Shown here: piece after piece, positions 1 through 7,896 of the stretch
How the letters are laid out: each line of letters starts with the position of its first letter
Position numbering within the stretch: position 1 is the first letter of the stretch
Origin: Bacteroidales bacterium
Lineage (GTDB): Bacteria; Bacteroidota; Bacteroidia; Bacteroidales; P3
DNA: 23,470 nt
Reading direction: 5' to 3'
Assembly: GCA_016296345.1 (NCBI GenBank)
Contig: JAEDJL010000035.1
Coordinates: forward strand, 1 to 23,470
The notes under the pieces: model-generated
Databases searched by the model: none
What the model saw: the letters and a program-made list of their open reading frames with translations, nothing else
What the model was told of the DNA's origin: nothing
Made by a program: the position numbers and the translations under genes

Positions 1-628
1 GCGGCATAAGGCTTATTGAAGTGTTGTCATAAAACGAATAAGTCGGGCTGTTGATGTGAAAAACTGCCACTCCTGCCGAGATATTTTGCTCTTCAAGAGG
101 GTTGATTTGCCAATGTAGTCCGGCAGAAAGGTCAAAGGTTGTGGTCTTTGAAAGCAATATGCCCTCGTTGTCGCTGTCAAATCTTCCGAAATCGGCATTT
201 GTTGCATCATATCCCCATGAGGTTCTTCCAAAAGAAAGTCCCACCGCAAGGAATTGTTCGTTGTTTTTGGTGAGCTGTTTGTTGTACGAAAGCGAAAGCG
301 AGAATTGTTTTTCTCCAAAGTCGAGACTGCCTGCCACATCTTGCATAAACATAACTCCTATGCCGAAAGAGTGTCGGTATTTGCGAGAAGAAAACAAGCG
401 TGCTTCGGCAGAAAGAAGCGACGTATTGTATCCGCTTACCGAAATGGTCTGCCACTGATTGCGATAGGCAGCTCCAATCTTAAAATCGTAGGGCGAGAAG
501 GCTGTTTTTGCAGGATTGAGAAACATATCGTTAGTTGCAATGGTCGAAAAGTGGACGTCCTGCCCAAAAAACTTTGTGCAAGAAAGCAAAATCAAAGCTG
601 TCAAAATCACTTTTCTTCCTATTGACAC
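1..628 (-). CDS. PorP/SprF-family type IX secretion system membrane protein, partial (runs off the left edge)
   Basis: The minus-strand frame is open from a GTG at 628 to the window edge, giving about 209 residues. PorP/SprF proteins are usually about 300 residues, so the C-terminus lies outside. After the signal peptide the sequence reads DVHFST...LNPAKTAF, then IGAAYRNQW near residues 52-60. This matches the family pattern of an N-terminal FxQY/FLNPA segment followed by YRNQW. The rest alternates aromatic and polar residues as in an outer-membrane beta-barrel. Family members work in type IX secretion and gliding, often as outer-membrane partners of secreted proteins. The GTG at 628 follows an in-frame TAA and gives an N-terminus with R and K before a hydrophobic core and a likely cleavage after FFGQ. 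A second GTG at 610, preceded by AGGAAG, is the alternative. It lies 15 nt after the GNAT gene, at the end of the minus-strand block. The family call is firm; the exact paralogue is unknown. Confidence 0.85.
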   Translation of the reverse strand, partial: MSIGRKVILTALILLSCTKFFGQDVHFSTIATNDMFLNPAKTAFSPYDFKIGAAYRNQWQTISVSGYNTSLLSAEARLFSSRKYRHSFGIGVMFMQDVAGSLDFGEKQFSLSLSYNKQLTKNNEQFLAVGLSFGRTSWGYDATNADFGRFDSDNEGILLSKTTTFDLSAGLHWQINPLEEQNISAGVAVFHINSPTYSFYDNTSISLMP

Positions 629-643
629 ATCTGTGGCGTGTAT

Positions 644-1135
644 TTATTGGTTTAATTGTTCAAATTGTTCGGACAGGTCTTTGAGTGCCTTGTTTTCCAA
701 GCGAAATACCGTCCATGTGTCCAAGGGTTTTGCTCCCATGGCTTTGTAAAAGTTGATTGAAGGGGTATTCCAATCCAACACAATCCACTCAAATCGCGGG
801 CAATCGTTGTTTTGTGCTTGGTTTGCAAGGTACGAAAGCAAGAGTTTGCCGTATCCTCTGCCTCTGAACTCGGGACGAACAAACAAGTCTTCCAAATATA
901 ATCCGGCTTTGCCTCTCCAAGTTGAGAAGTTGAAGAAATAGAGTGCAAAACCTATGGTTTGTCCTCCCTCTTCCAAGAGAACGACATTTGCCTGCTGCTT
1001 GTCGAAAATCGATTGTTCCAAAATCTCTTCCGTTGCTTCGACTGCATCGGGTTCTTTCTCATATTCTGCAAGTTCTTTGATGAGTTGCAAAACGACAGGC
1101 ACATCTTGCCTTTGTGCTTTTCTGATTGTTGCCAT
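644..1135 (-). CDS. GNAT acetyltransferase, spermidine/diamine N-acetyltransferase-like
   Basis: This 163-residue protein is a single GNAT domain. The acetyl-CoA loop RGRGYG is at residues 91-96, right after LEDLFVRPEF. The segment WNTPSINFYKAMGA (122-135) closely follows the WNEPSINFYKRRGA segment I recall from eukaryotic spermidine/spermine N1-acetyltransferase; Tyr130 fits the catalytic tyrosine position. The LIKELAEYE segment near residue 18 also matches the start of that family. Likely role: cytosolic acetyl-CoA-dependent acetylation of a polyamine or other small amine (inference; GNAT substrates are hard to assign). The ATG at 1135 lies 10 nt downstream of the lipoprotein gene, and the gene ends 15 nt before the PorP/SprF start, so it is probably co-transcribed with both. 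Confidence 0.85.
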   Translation of the reverse strand: MATIRKAQRQDVPVVLQLIKELAEYEKEPDAVEATEEILEQSIFDKQQANVVLLEEGGQTIGFALYFFNFSTWRGKAGLYLEDLFVRPEFRGRGYGKLLLSYLANQAQNNDCPRFEWIVLDWNTPSINFYKAMGAKPLDTWTVFRLENKALKDLSEQFEQLNQ

Positions 1136-1145
1136 TGTGTTTGTG

Positions 1146-1862
1146 CTATTTTAGTTTTGCTTTGATGAGCGGAGCGTCTTTTTCTATCAATTCTTTGATT
1201 TTCATCAAGCCGTCTTGCAAGGCAAGCGTGGCTGCACGACGCTGAAACTCATAATAGCCGTGGTAAAAAGCCATATACTGCTTGGAAGAGCCTCGTTCGT
1301 TAAACTTTGCCACCAAATTGTTGCGACTATCATAAATCTCGACAATCACTTCCAACTCTGTAACGTTTGAACACAGCGGCATACCGAACACGTTCAGCAC
1401 TCCGAAAGTAAAACCGCTCAACCAAGACCACTTATAGTTGTTTTTGTTGTATATGTCTCCTGCTCTTAGGACTATGTTTCCTCTTTTCTTGGTTGTCATG
1501 TCGCAAATATTTTCGGTAACTTCGGTAACAAAAACATCGGCTGCGTCTTGTATTCGCTTTTCTGCGGTATATAACTTGGTCTTTTCGGTGATTTCATATA
1601 CGCCTTTGCCGTATGGAGTTTCGGTCAGTCCGTATGGATTTTTCAAATCGTCGGAGGCTTTTACCGAATAGGAGTTTGCTCCGTATGCGTTCTCAAAAGA
1701 CGGCTGGTCTATCCACGCTGTGAGCTTGGGCAGAAGGCTCACATTTTGATAATCGGGCTTAAAAAGGTCTTGTTCCAAAGGCTTACAAGAGCCGAAAAGT
1801 GCAATCACTGCAACAAACGGCAGCATCATTTTCCATTTTCTTTGACTTTGACTTATTCTCAT
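1146..1862 (-). CDS. Putative lipoprotein of unknown function
   Basis: The protein has 238 residues and I do not recognise a family. It begins with a basic stretch and a hydrophobic segment ending in the lipobox LFGSC, with Cys26 as the predicted lipidated residue, so it is probably anchored in the envelope. A mixed region follows. Near residues 150-170 is an aromatic and glycine-rich segment (WSWLSGFTFG, then VLNVFGMP), then a beta-rich stretch (ELEVIVEIYDS) and a C-terminal helix rich in Ala, Leu and Lys. This order vaguely recalls small accessory lipoproteins of envelope transport systems, but I would not name one. The start codon overlaps the mtaB stop by four bases (ATGA at 1859-1862), indicating translational coupling. 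The GNAT gene follows 10 nt downstream. Confidence 0.8.
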   Translation of the reverse strand: MRISQSQRKWKMMLPFVAVIALFGSCKPLEQDLFKPDYQNVSLLPKLTAWIDQPSFENAYGANSYSVKASDDLKNPYGLTETPYGKGVYEITEKTKLYTAEKRIQDAADVFVTEVTENICDMTTKKRGNIVLRAGDIYNKNNYKWSWLSGFTFGVLNVFGMPLCSNVTELEVIVEIYDSRNNLVAKFNERGSSKQYMAFYHGYYEFQRRAATLALQDGLMKIKELIEKDAPLIKAKLK

Positions 1863-3142
1863 AAGATATAAGATTTGTATTTGTTATCTATTGTTTCTAA
1901 TTTTTCTCGTGTTATTGTGTTGATAAGGCTTGCGTCAAACGCTCGTCCTACTCTCAGATAATTTTCACTGAAACCAAACATCATTCCTTCTTCGTTGTCT
2001 GCTTCCCAAAGCACACTGCGAATGCTTCCTTTGTTCTTGTGATAAAACAGCTCTTTCTTTTGGTCTGATATTTCTTGCAGCTCGTTGCTTCTGTGGTGTC
2101 TTTCTTCGACCGGCACGCTGTTTGGCATACTGCAAGCAGGGGTGTTGGGACGCTCGGAGTAGGTAAACACATGAAGAGCCGCCAAAGGAAGGGACTGAAT
2201 GAAGCTCTTGGCGTCTTCAAAGTCCTCTCTGCTCTCGCCCGGAAAGCCTGCAATCACATCGGCTGCAACAAAGGCATCGGGCATCTTGCAAAGTATTCTC
2301 TCAACTCTTTGAGCAAACAACTCTCTGTCGTACTTTCGTTTCATCAGGTGCAGTATTTTGTTACTTCCTGCTTGAAGTGGTATATGGAAGTGTGGCAAAA
2401 AGCTCCTTGATGATGCACAAAAATCAATCACCTCATCGGTTATGAGGTTTGGTTCTATGCTTGAAATGCGGTAACGCTCTATTCCTTTGACCTTGTCCAA
2501 GGCTTCGATGAGTTGAAGAAAGGTTTCGCCGCTTTGTTTGCCAAAATCGCCTATGTTTACGCCTGTAAGTACGATTTCTTTCTTGCCCTCGGAAGCCAAA
2601 ACCTCGGCACAAGAGACCACCTCGGCAATAGTGCCGCTTCGACTTCTGCCTCGAGAGTAGGGAATGGCACAATAGGTGCAAAAATAGTCGCAACCGTCTT
2701 GAATTTTCAAAAAGGAACGCGTTCTGTCCGAAGAAGAGTAGGAAGGATAAAAGGTTTTGAGCCGGCTGATGTCGCAAACATGATTTTCGACCGCCGATTT
2801 CTTTTGATAGTTCTCAATCAAATCGACCAATTTTGGCTTGTCGTCATTGCCCAATATCAAATCAACACCCTCAATACGCTCAATCTCTTTGTCGTTTAGT
2901 TGAGACATACAGCCAATTACTGCAATCACAGCTTCGGGATTGAGCTTGTGAGCTTGTCGGATTGCGTTGCGGCACTTCTTTTCGGCAACCTGAGTTACCG
3001 TGCAAGTGTTGATGACATACACATCTGCCTTTTGCCTGAACTCCACCTGCTTGTAGCCTCTCGAAACAAAACAGCCGGCAAGGTAGGAGCTTTCTGCAAA
3101 ATTCAACTTGCAGCCCAAGGTGTGAAATGCTATGCTTTTCAT
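1859..3142 (-). CDS. mtaB: tRNA (N6-threonylcarbamoyladenosine-37 C2)-methylthiotransferase MtaB
   Basis: This radical-SAM methylthiotransferase has 427 residues. The N-terminal domain carries the three cysteines of the auxiliary iron-sulfur cluster: Cys11 in TLGCKLN, Cys47 in INTCTV and Cys78 in VIGCMSQ. The radical-SAM CxxxCxxC motif is CDYFCTYC at 151-158, followed by the usual PYSRGRSRSG. TLGCKLN and INTCTV fit the MtaB branch better than the MiaB branch. The enzyme converts t6A37 to ms2t6A37 in tRNAs reading ANN codons (family knowledge). A TRAM-like C-terminal region follows the radical-SAM domain. Both ends overlap neighbours by ATGA: with ligA upstream (3139-3142) and the lipoprotein downstream (1859-1862). 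No separate promoter is evident. Confidence 0.93.
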   Translation of the reverse strand: MKSIAFHTLGCKLNFAESSYLAGCFVSRGYKQVEFRQKADVYVINTCTVTQVAEKKCRNAIRQAHKLNPEAVIAVIGCMSQLNDKEIERIEGVDLILGNDDKPKLVDLIENYQKKSAVENHVCDISRLKTFYPSYSSSDRTRSFLKIQDGCDYFCTYCAIPYSRGRSRSGTIAEVVSCAEVLASEGKKEIVLTGVNIGDFGKQSGETFLQLIEALDKVKGIERYRISSIEPNLITDEVIDFCASSRSFLPHFHIPLQAGSNKILHLMKRKYDRELFAQRVERILCKMPDAFVAADVIAGFPGESREDFEDAKSFIQSLPLAALHVFTYSERPNTPACSMPNSVPVEERHHRSNELQEISDQKKELFYHKNKGSIRSVLWEADNEEGMMFGFSENYLRVGRAFDASLINTITREKLETIDNKYKSYIL

Positions 3143-5214
3143 TTGTCAGATGCTTTTTCGGGGTCAATCATTCTCGCAAATTCGTATTGATCAATCATCT
3201 TTATGCCCAATTCTTCTGCCTTTTTCTTCTTTTGTGGTCCCATATTGTCGCCACAAATCACATAATCGACCTTTGAAGATATGCTTGAAATCACTCTTCC
3301 CGAGTGTTTTTCGATTTGTTTTTTCAATTCGTCTCGAGAAAACAAGGTGAATGTTCCACTGATTACAAAGCTCAATCCTTCCAAGGTTGAAGACAGCTCC
3401 TCTTCTTGCATTTCAAATTTGAGACCTCTTGCTCTCAAACGGTCGATAAGGGCTGTATTTTCGCTGTTTGCAAAATAATTGACGAGGCTTTCGGCTATGC
3501 TTTCGCCTATTTCGTCAATTTCGACAAGCTGATTGAAACTTGCAGCTTTCAAGGCATCAATATTTTTGTAGTATCGGGCAAGTTTTTTTGCCGTTACTTC
3601 GCCTACATATCTTATTCCCAAGGCATAAAGAACTCTCTCGAAACCTGCTTGTTTGGATTTCTCGATTGCGTTTATTATGTTGTTTGCTCCCTTGGCTCTG
3701 ATTGTCGTTTTGCTTCCCTCCTCGCCCGAAGTAAGCCCCTCAAGGTCGCTTGCGGTCAAATCATACAAAGAAGAAAAGTCCTTTAACAGACCTTGGTCGA
3801 GCATAGCCTTGATTTTTTCATCTCCAAGGGTCTCTATGTTCATAGCTTTCTTGGAAATGAAGTGTTGAAATCTGCCGAATATTTGAGGAGGACAGTGATT
3901 GTAGTTCGGGCAGTAGTGTCCTGCTTCTCCCTCTTGGCGGACAAGTTTTGCTCCACAGACGGGACAATGCGATATAAAGTCAATTCTTTTGCAAGGTGTT
4001 GCAGACTTGTCGCTTTCATTCTCCCTTTGCTTTTTCCCAACTATCTTCGGAATAATTTCTCCTCCCTTTTCTATGATTACAATATCGCCTTGGCAAAGGT
4101 CGAGACGCTGCATCTGCTCGGCATTGTGAACGCTTGCTCTTCTGACCCACGTTCCTCCAAGCCACACAGGCTCAAAGACGGCAACCGGAGTGATAACTCC
4201 CGTTCTGCCCACTTGGTATTCTATCGACAGAAGCCTGCTTTCGGCTTGCTCTGCCTTAAATTTGAATGCTGTTGCCCAACGAGGACTTTTTGCAGTAGTG
4301 CCTAAGGTGTCCCAGAGTTTGACTTTGTTGAGCTTTATCACTATTCCGTCGATGTCAAACGGCAGGTTCTCTCTTTCTGTGTCCCATTCGTCTATAAAGC
4401 TCATTATTTCGTCAATGTTTCTTGCCACTGCCATATAGCGAGGCACGTTAAAGCCCCACGAACGTGCCGCCTGCAAGCGGTCATAATGGTTGCTCCACTC
4501 CGACAAATCGTCTCCCATAAGAAAGTAAAGGAAACATTCGATTTTTCTTTGGGCTACTTCCTGAGGGTTCATCAGCTTTATGCTTCCCGAGGCTGCATTT
4601 CGACAGTTGGCAAAGGGTTCTTCGCCGTTTTCTATCCTTTTTTGGTTAAATTCTTCAAATGCTTTGTGAGGATAGATGACCTCTCCTCTTATCTCAAACC
4701 TCTCGGGAATATTATCTCCGTAGAGTTGGAGCGGCACAGACTTGATTGTACGAATGTTGTCGCTCACATCGTCTCCCACAATTCCGTTTCCCCTTGTCAA
4801 GGCTCTCACAAAGCGTCCGTTCTCATAAAGAAGGCTTATTGCAACTCCGTCATATTTGAGTTCGCATACCCATTCCAATTCGCTCTCTTGCGGCAAGGCT
4901 TTTTCGGCTCTTGCAACAAAATCGGCAATCTCTTCTCTCGAATAGGTGTTTGCAAGAGACAGCATGGGAAAAGTATGTTCTCTCTGAACAAAGCTCTTGT
5001 TTGGTTGTCCGCCCACACGCTTTGTCGGTGAATTTACATCGTCAAACTCGGGGAACTCAGCCTCCAAGCTCTCCAACTCTTTCATCAACAAATCAAATTG
5101 CATATCCCCTATTGTGGGATTGTCCAATACATAATATTCATAGTTGTATCGGTTCAACTGTTTACGCAATTCGTCTATGCGTTCTTTCGCTTGATTAAAG
5201 CGCAGGCTCGTCAT
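3139..5214 (-). CDS. ligA: NAD-dependent DNA ligase LigA
   Basis: The protein has 691 residues, full length for LigA. Order of domains: the Ia NAD-binding region with YYVLDNPTIGD, the adenylation domain with KYDG (catalytic Lys120), an OB fold, a four-cysteine zinc finger (Cys417, Cys420, Cys435, Cys441), a helix-hairpin-helix region, and a C-terminal BRCT domain starting near residue 608 (FVISGTF, later VDYVICGDN). It seals nicks in replication, repair and recombination using NAD+ and is normally essential. The ATG at 5214 overlaps the end of pdxA by 20 nt, and the stop overlaps the mtaB start as ATGA, so translation is probably coupled on both sides. All key residues seen are present. Confidence 0.97.
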   Translation of the reverse strand: MTSLRFNQAKERIDELRKQLNRYNYEYYVLDNPTIGDMQFDLLMKELESLEAEFPEFDDVNSPTKRVGGQPNKSFVQREHTFPMLSLANTYSREEIADFVARAEKALPQESELEWVCELKYDGVAISLLYENGRFVRALTRGNGIVGDDVSDNIRTIKSVPLQLYGDNIPERFEIRGEVIYPHKAFEEFNQKRIENGEEPFANCRNAASGSIKLMNPQEVAQRKIECFLYFLMGDDLSEWSNHYDRLQAARSWGFNVPRYMAVARNIDEIMSFIDEWDTERENLPFDIDGIVIKLNKVKLWDTLGTTAKSPRWATAFKFKAEQAESRLLSIEYQVGRTGVITPVAVFEPVWLGGTWVRRASVHNAEQMQRLDLCQGDIVIIEKGGEIIPKIVGKKQRENESDKSATPCKRIDFISHCPVCGAKLVRQEGEAGHYCPNYNHCPPQIFGRFQHFISKKAMNIETLGDEKIKAMLDQGLLKDFSSLYDLTASDLEGLTSGEEGSKTTIRAKGANNIINAIEKSKQAGFERVLYALGIRYVGEVTAKKLARYYKNIDALKAASFNQLVEIDEIGESIAESLVNYFANSENTALIDRLRARGLKFEMQEEELSSTLEGLSFVISGTFTLFSRDELKKQIEKHSGRVISSISSKVDYVICGDNMGPQKKKKAEELGIKMIDQYEFARMIDPEKASDK

Positions 5215-6349
5215 CTTTTTGCAACTCTTTGGTTATATCTTCATCAACAATGTTATCTCTCCTTGCGGCACGCAATGTGTTTGCCGAAAGCAAGTCATAT
5301 TCTTTCCTGTTGCGGATTATGTCCATTGCCAAGAAGACTGCGTTTCTGAAACTTTGGGAAGAAGCCACGTTCTTGCCGGCAATTTCGTATGCAGTGCCGT
5401 GTGCAGGCGAAGTTCTCACGTATGGCAATCCCGCAGTGAAGTTTACTCCTTCTGTAAAGCTCATCAGCTTGAACGGAATCAAACCTTGGTCGTGATACAA
5501 TGCCATCACACCGTCAAAATCGCTTATTGTTCCATTACCGAAAAAGCCGTCTGCAGGATAAGGACCAAATGCCAATATGCCGTTATCAAAAGCCTCTCTG
5601 ATTGCAGGAGCAACTATACTGTCGTCTTCTTCTCCTATCAAACCTCTGTCGCCTGCATGGGGGTTCAAAGCCAAGACTGCAATTTTCGGCATACGAATAC
5701 CAAAATCTCTTTTCAAAGATTTATCCAACACTTTCAGCTTGCGAAGTATCAATTCTTTGGTCAAAACTTTTGGAACTTGAACAAGCGGCAGGTGATTGGT
5801 CATAATTCCTATGTGAATGTCATGACAGGTCATTATCATCAAACTTTCCTCTGCTCCAAACTTCTTTGTGAGATATTCTGTATGACCCGGGAAGTTGAAA
5901 GTGTCGCTTTGAATGTTCTTTTTGTTGATTGGGTTGGTTACAATGGCGTCCAACTTGCCGTGCATAATGTCATGACAAGCATAATCCAAGCTCATGGCTG
6001 CCAACTTTCCTCCTATTTCGGTCGGCTGTCCTATATCCAATTTGACTTCTTCCTGAATAATGTTGAGGATATTGAACTTGTGTTGTTCTGCCTGCTCTGC
6101 CGAACGTATGTTTACAAAGGGAAAATCCGTTGCATTTATCAATTTCTTGTGATAAGATGCCACCTTTGAAGAGCCATATAGTATAGGAGTGCAGTGTTCC
6201 AACATTCTGTTGTCGGAAAAACACTTCAACAAAACTTCATATCCTATTCCGTTCACATCTCCCTGCGAAATGCCTATGCGAACATTCTCTTCGTCTCTGT
6301 CTCTTCTTGCTCTGAAAGGAGTTCTTCTTGTGTTGTTTGATTCTGCCAT
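5195..6349 (-). CDS. pdxA: 4-hydroxythreonine-4-phosphate dehydrogenase PdxA
   Basis: The protein has 384 residues from the ATG at 6349 and catalyses the NAD-dependent oxidation step of the DXP-independent-of-PdxS pyridoxal phosphate pathway. Signature segments are IGISQGDVNGIGYE near the N-terminus, TNHLPL with His186, NPHAGD with His231, and YHDQG with His286. The His spacing fits the three metal ligands of E. coli PdxA. The late segment VRTSPAHGTAYEIAG is also typical. The frame extends 17 residues upstream, but that part reads back through the end of the aminopeptidase gene, so the ATG at 6349, 7 nt after its stop, is preferred. The last 20 nt overlap the start of ligA. The other pathway genes are not in this window. 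Confidence 0.95.
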   Translation of the reverse strand: MAESNNTRRTPFRARRDRDEENVRIGISQGDVNGIGYEVLLKCFSDNRMLEHCTPILYGSSKVASYHKKLINATDFPFVNIRSAEQAEQHKFNILNIIQEEVKLDIGQPTEIGGKLAAMSLDYACHDIMHGKLDAIVTNPINKKNIQSDTFNFPGHTEYLTKKFGAEESLMIMTCHDIHIGIMTNHLPLVQVPKVLTKELILRKLKVLDKSLKRDFGIRMPKIAVLALNPHAGDRGLIGEEDDSIVAPAIREAFDNGILAFGPYPADGFFGNGTISDFDGVMALYHDQGLIPFKLMSFTEGVNFTAGLPYVRTSPAHGTAYEIAGKNVASSQSFRNAVFLAMDIIRNRKEYDLLSANTLRAARRDNIVDEDITKELQKDDEPAL

Positions 6350-6356
6350 AATGTTG

Positions 6357-7811
6357 TTATTGTATATCTTTGTTCTCTGCAAGCGATTTGATGAAATCAA
6401 CTATCAATCTTACGCCATAGCCGCTTGCTCCCTTACCTGCGTAATCTTTTTTGGTCGAATACATTGCCACACCTGCAATATCCAAGTGTACATACGGATA
6501 ATCGGTAAAGTGTGCAAGGAATTTGCCCGCCGTAATCATGCCTGCCTCCGCAGGACCACAGTTTTTGATGTCGGCAATGTCCGATTTAATCAACTCATCG
6601 TACTCTTCCCAAAACGGAAACTCTGCAATACGTTCGTAAGTTGTGTTTCCGCTTTGTTTGATGAGGCTCATATATTTTTCTGCTCTCTGCTCGATGGCTG
6701 CAATTCCGAAAGGTCCGATTGCTCTTGAAGCAGCACCCGTCAGAGTTGCCGCATCGACAACCAACATTGGTGAAAAGCTCTTGGCAAACGAAAGAGCATC
6801 TGCCAAAATCATTCGTCCCTCTGCATCGGTATTTACAACCTCTACATTCGTTCCGTCATACATATTTATTATATCACCGCTTGCGTAAGCATTTCCGCAA
6901 GGGCGGTTGTCGGTCGAAGGAAACAATCCCACAACCGAAAGAGGCAATCCCAAAGAAGCGACAGCATAAATCGCACAAGCCATCATTGCCGCTCCTGCCA
7001 TGTCCTCTTTCATGTCGTTCATGTAGTCTCCGGGTTTCAAATTCAAGCCTCCTGTATCATAAACCAAGCCTTTTCCGACCAAAACCAAAGGACGAGCATT
7101 CACTGCTTCCTTTGGCATATATTTCATGATAGTAAAAGTTGGCGGATCGACACTTCCCTTATTTACTGCGAGCAATCCGCCCATTTTTTCGGCTTCAATC
7201 TTGTCTTTGTGCCACACTTCCACTTCTATTCCTGCCTCGTGGGACATATTTACAAAGGCTGATGCCAATCCTTCGGCATTGAGGCTGCAATAAGGTTCGT
7301 TTACAAGGTCTTTACACTTCTCGACAGCTCTTGCAACTATCAAAAGGCTCTCGATGTCGCTGCTTTCAATCTCATGAGAAACCACACTGAGGCGGTCAAA
7401 AGGGTGAATGCACTTCTGAGGGTCGGTTTTGTAAGCATCAAAAGTATAACTCGAAAGCAACATTCCCTCAATAAATCCCATGACATGGCTTTTTGGCAAA
7501 GATGTTATGAGTTGCAGTTGTTTTATGTACTCTTTGTCGCAAAAGTCCAATACCTTTCCGCCCAAGCGTCTGAGGCTTTCGATTGTTTTATACTCCGCAT
7601 CTTTATTTTCGACCACAGCCACAATCTCCCAATGTGAGAGTTTGTCGAAGGCAAAAAAGGTTCTGTTGTTTTCAGAGTACTCTCGGTTGATATATTCCAA
7701 CTCTTGGTCATTCAACAACTTTGAATCAACTCTCTTTTTGCCCTCGGTGTTCAATATAAACATCGAAGAGACGCCCTGTTTGGGGCTTTTCAATCTGTCA
7801 ATGACTATCAT
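6357..7811 (-). CDS. M17 family leucyl aminopeptidase
   Basis: This 484-residue protein is the dizinc aminopeptidase of family M17. The C-terminal catalytic domain is intact: VGKGLVYDTGG holds Lys247 and Asp252, KEDMAG holds Asp270, and the signature NTDAEGR (327-333) holds Asp329 and Glu331. Lys259 and Arg333 occupy the catalytic positions. The spacing of all these is identical to that of the bovine lens enzyme, offset by three. The N-terminal domain is more divergent, as usual. No signal peptide is seen, so it probably acts in the cytosol on released peptides. It is the first gene of the minus-strand block, with a -7 box TATCTTTG at 7848-7841 about 29 nt before the ATG. Gene names in this family (pepA, pepB) cannot be resolved from sequence alone. 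Confidence 0.93.
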   Translation of the reverse strand: MIVIDRLKSPKQGVSSMFILNTEGKKRVDSKLLNDQELEYINREYSENNRTFFAFDKLSHWEIVAVVENKDAEYKTIESLRRLGGKVLDFCDKEYIKQLQLITSLPKSHVMGFIEGMLLSSYTFDAYKTDPQKCIHPFDRLSVVSHEIESSDIESLLIVARAVEKCKDLVNEPYCSLNAEGLASAFVNMSHEAGIEVEVWHKDKIEAEKMGGLLAVNKGSVDPPTFTIMKYMPKEAVNARPLVLVGKGLVYDTGGLNLKPGDYMNDMKEDMAGAAMMACAIYAVASLGLPLSVVGLFPSTDNRPCGNAYASGDIINMYDGTNVEVVNTDAEGRMILADALSFAKSFSPMLVVDAATLTGAASRAIGPFGIAAIEQRAEKYMSLIKQSGNTTYERIAEFPFWEEYDELIKSDIADIKNCGPAEAGMITAGKFLAHFTDYPYVHLDIAGVAMYSTKKDYAGKGASGYGVRLIVDFIKSLAENKDIQ

Positions 7812-7840
7812 AGCTGACTTTTATTCAAAATTAAATTGAG

Positions 7841-7848
7841 CAAAGATA
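7841..7848 (-). promoter_or_regulatory. Probable -7 box for the aminopeptidase-pdxA-ligA block
   Basis: Reading the minus strand, TATCTTTG matches the Bacteroidota -7 consensus TAnnTTTG, and its last base is 29 nt before the ATG at 7811. A TTTG lies further upstream, but with a shorter gap than usual, so the -33 element is weak. It sits 20 bp from an identical box facing the other way. Confidence 0.55.
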
Positions 7849-7868
7849 CGAAATAAAACCAAATTATC

Positions 7869-7876
7869 TATCTTTG
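7869..7876 (+). promoter_or_regulatory. Probable -7 box for the GH3/beta-lactamase gene
   Basis: TATCTTTG matches TAnnTTTG and ends 20 nt before the ATG at 7897, implying a short leader. No good -33 TTTG is seen. With the minus-strand box at 7841-7848 it forms a closely spaced divergent pair in an 85-bp spacer, so the two polymerases would compete for overlapping DNA. Confidence 0.55.
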
Positions 7877-7896
7877 CACGAATAAAAAACAGAGAT

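Noticed and set aside
5219..6169. Long plus-strand ORF of 316 residues
   Set aside because: It is antisense to pdxA, whose motifs are complete, and its Cys- and His-rich composition is unlike a real protein.
6350..6400. Upstream extension of pdxA by 17 residues
   Set aside because: It reads back through the end of the aminopeptidase gene and is unlike PdxA N-termini; the ATG at 6349 fits the intergenic gap.
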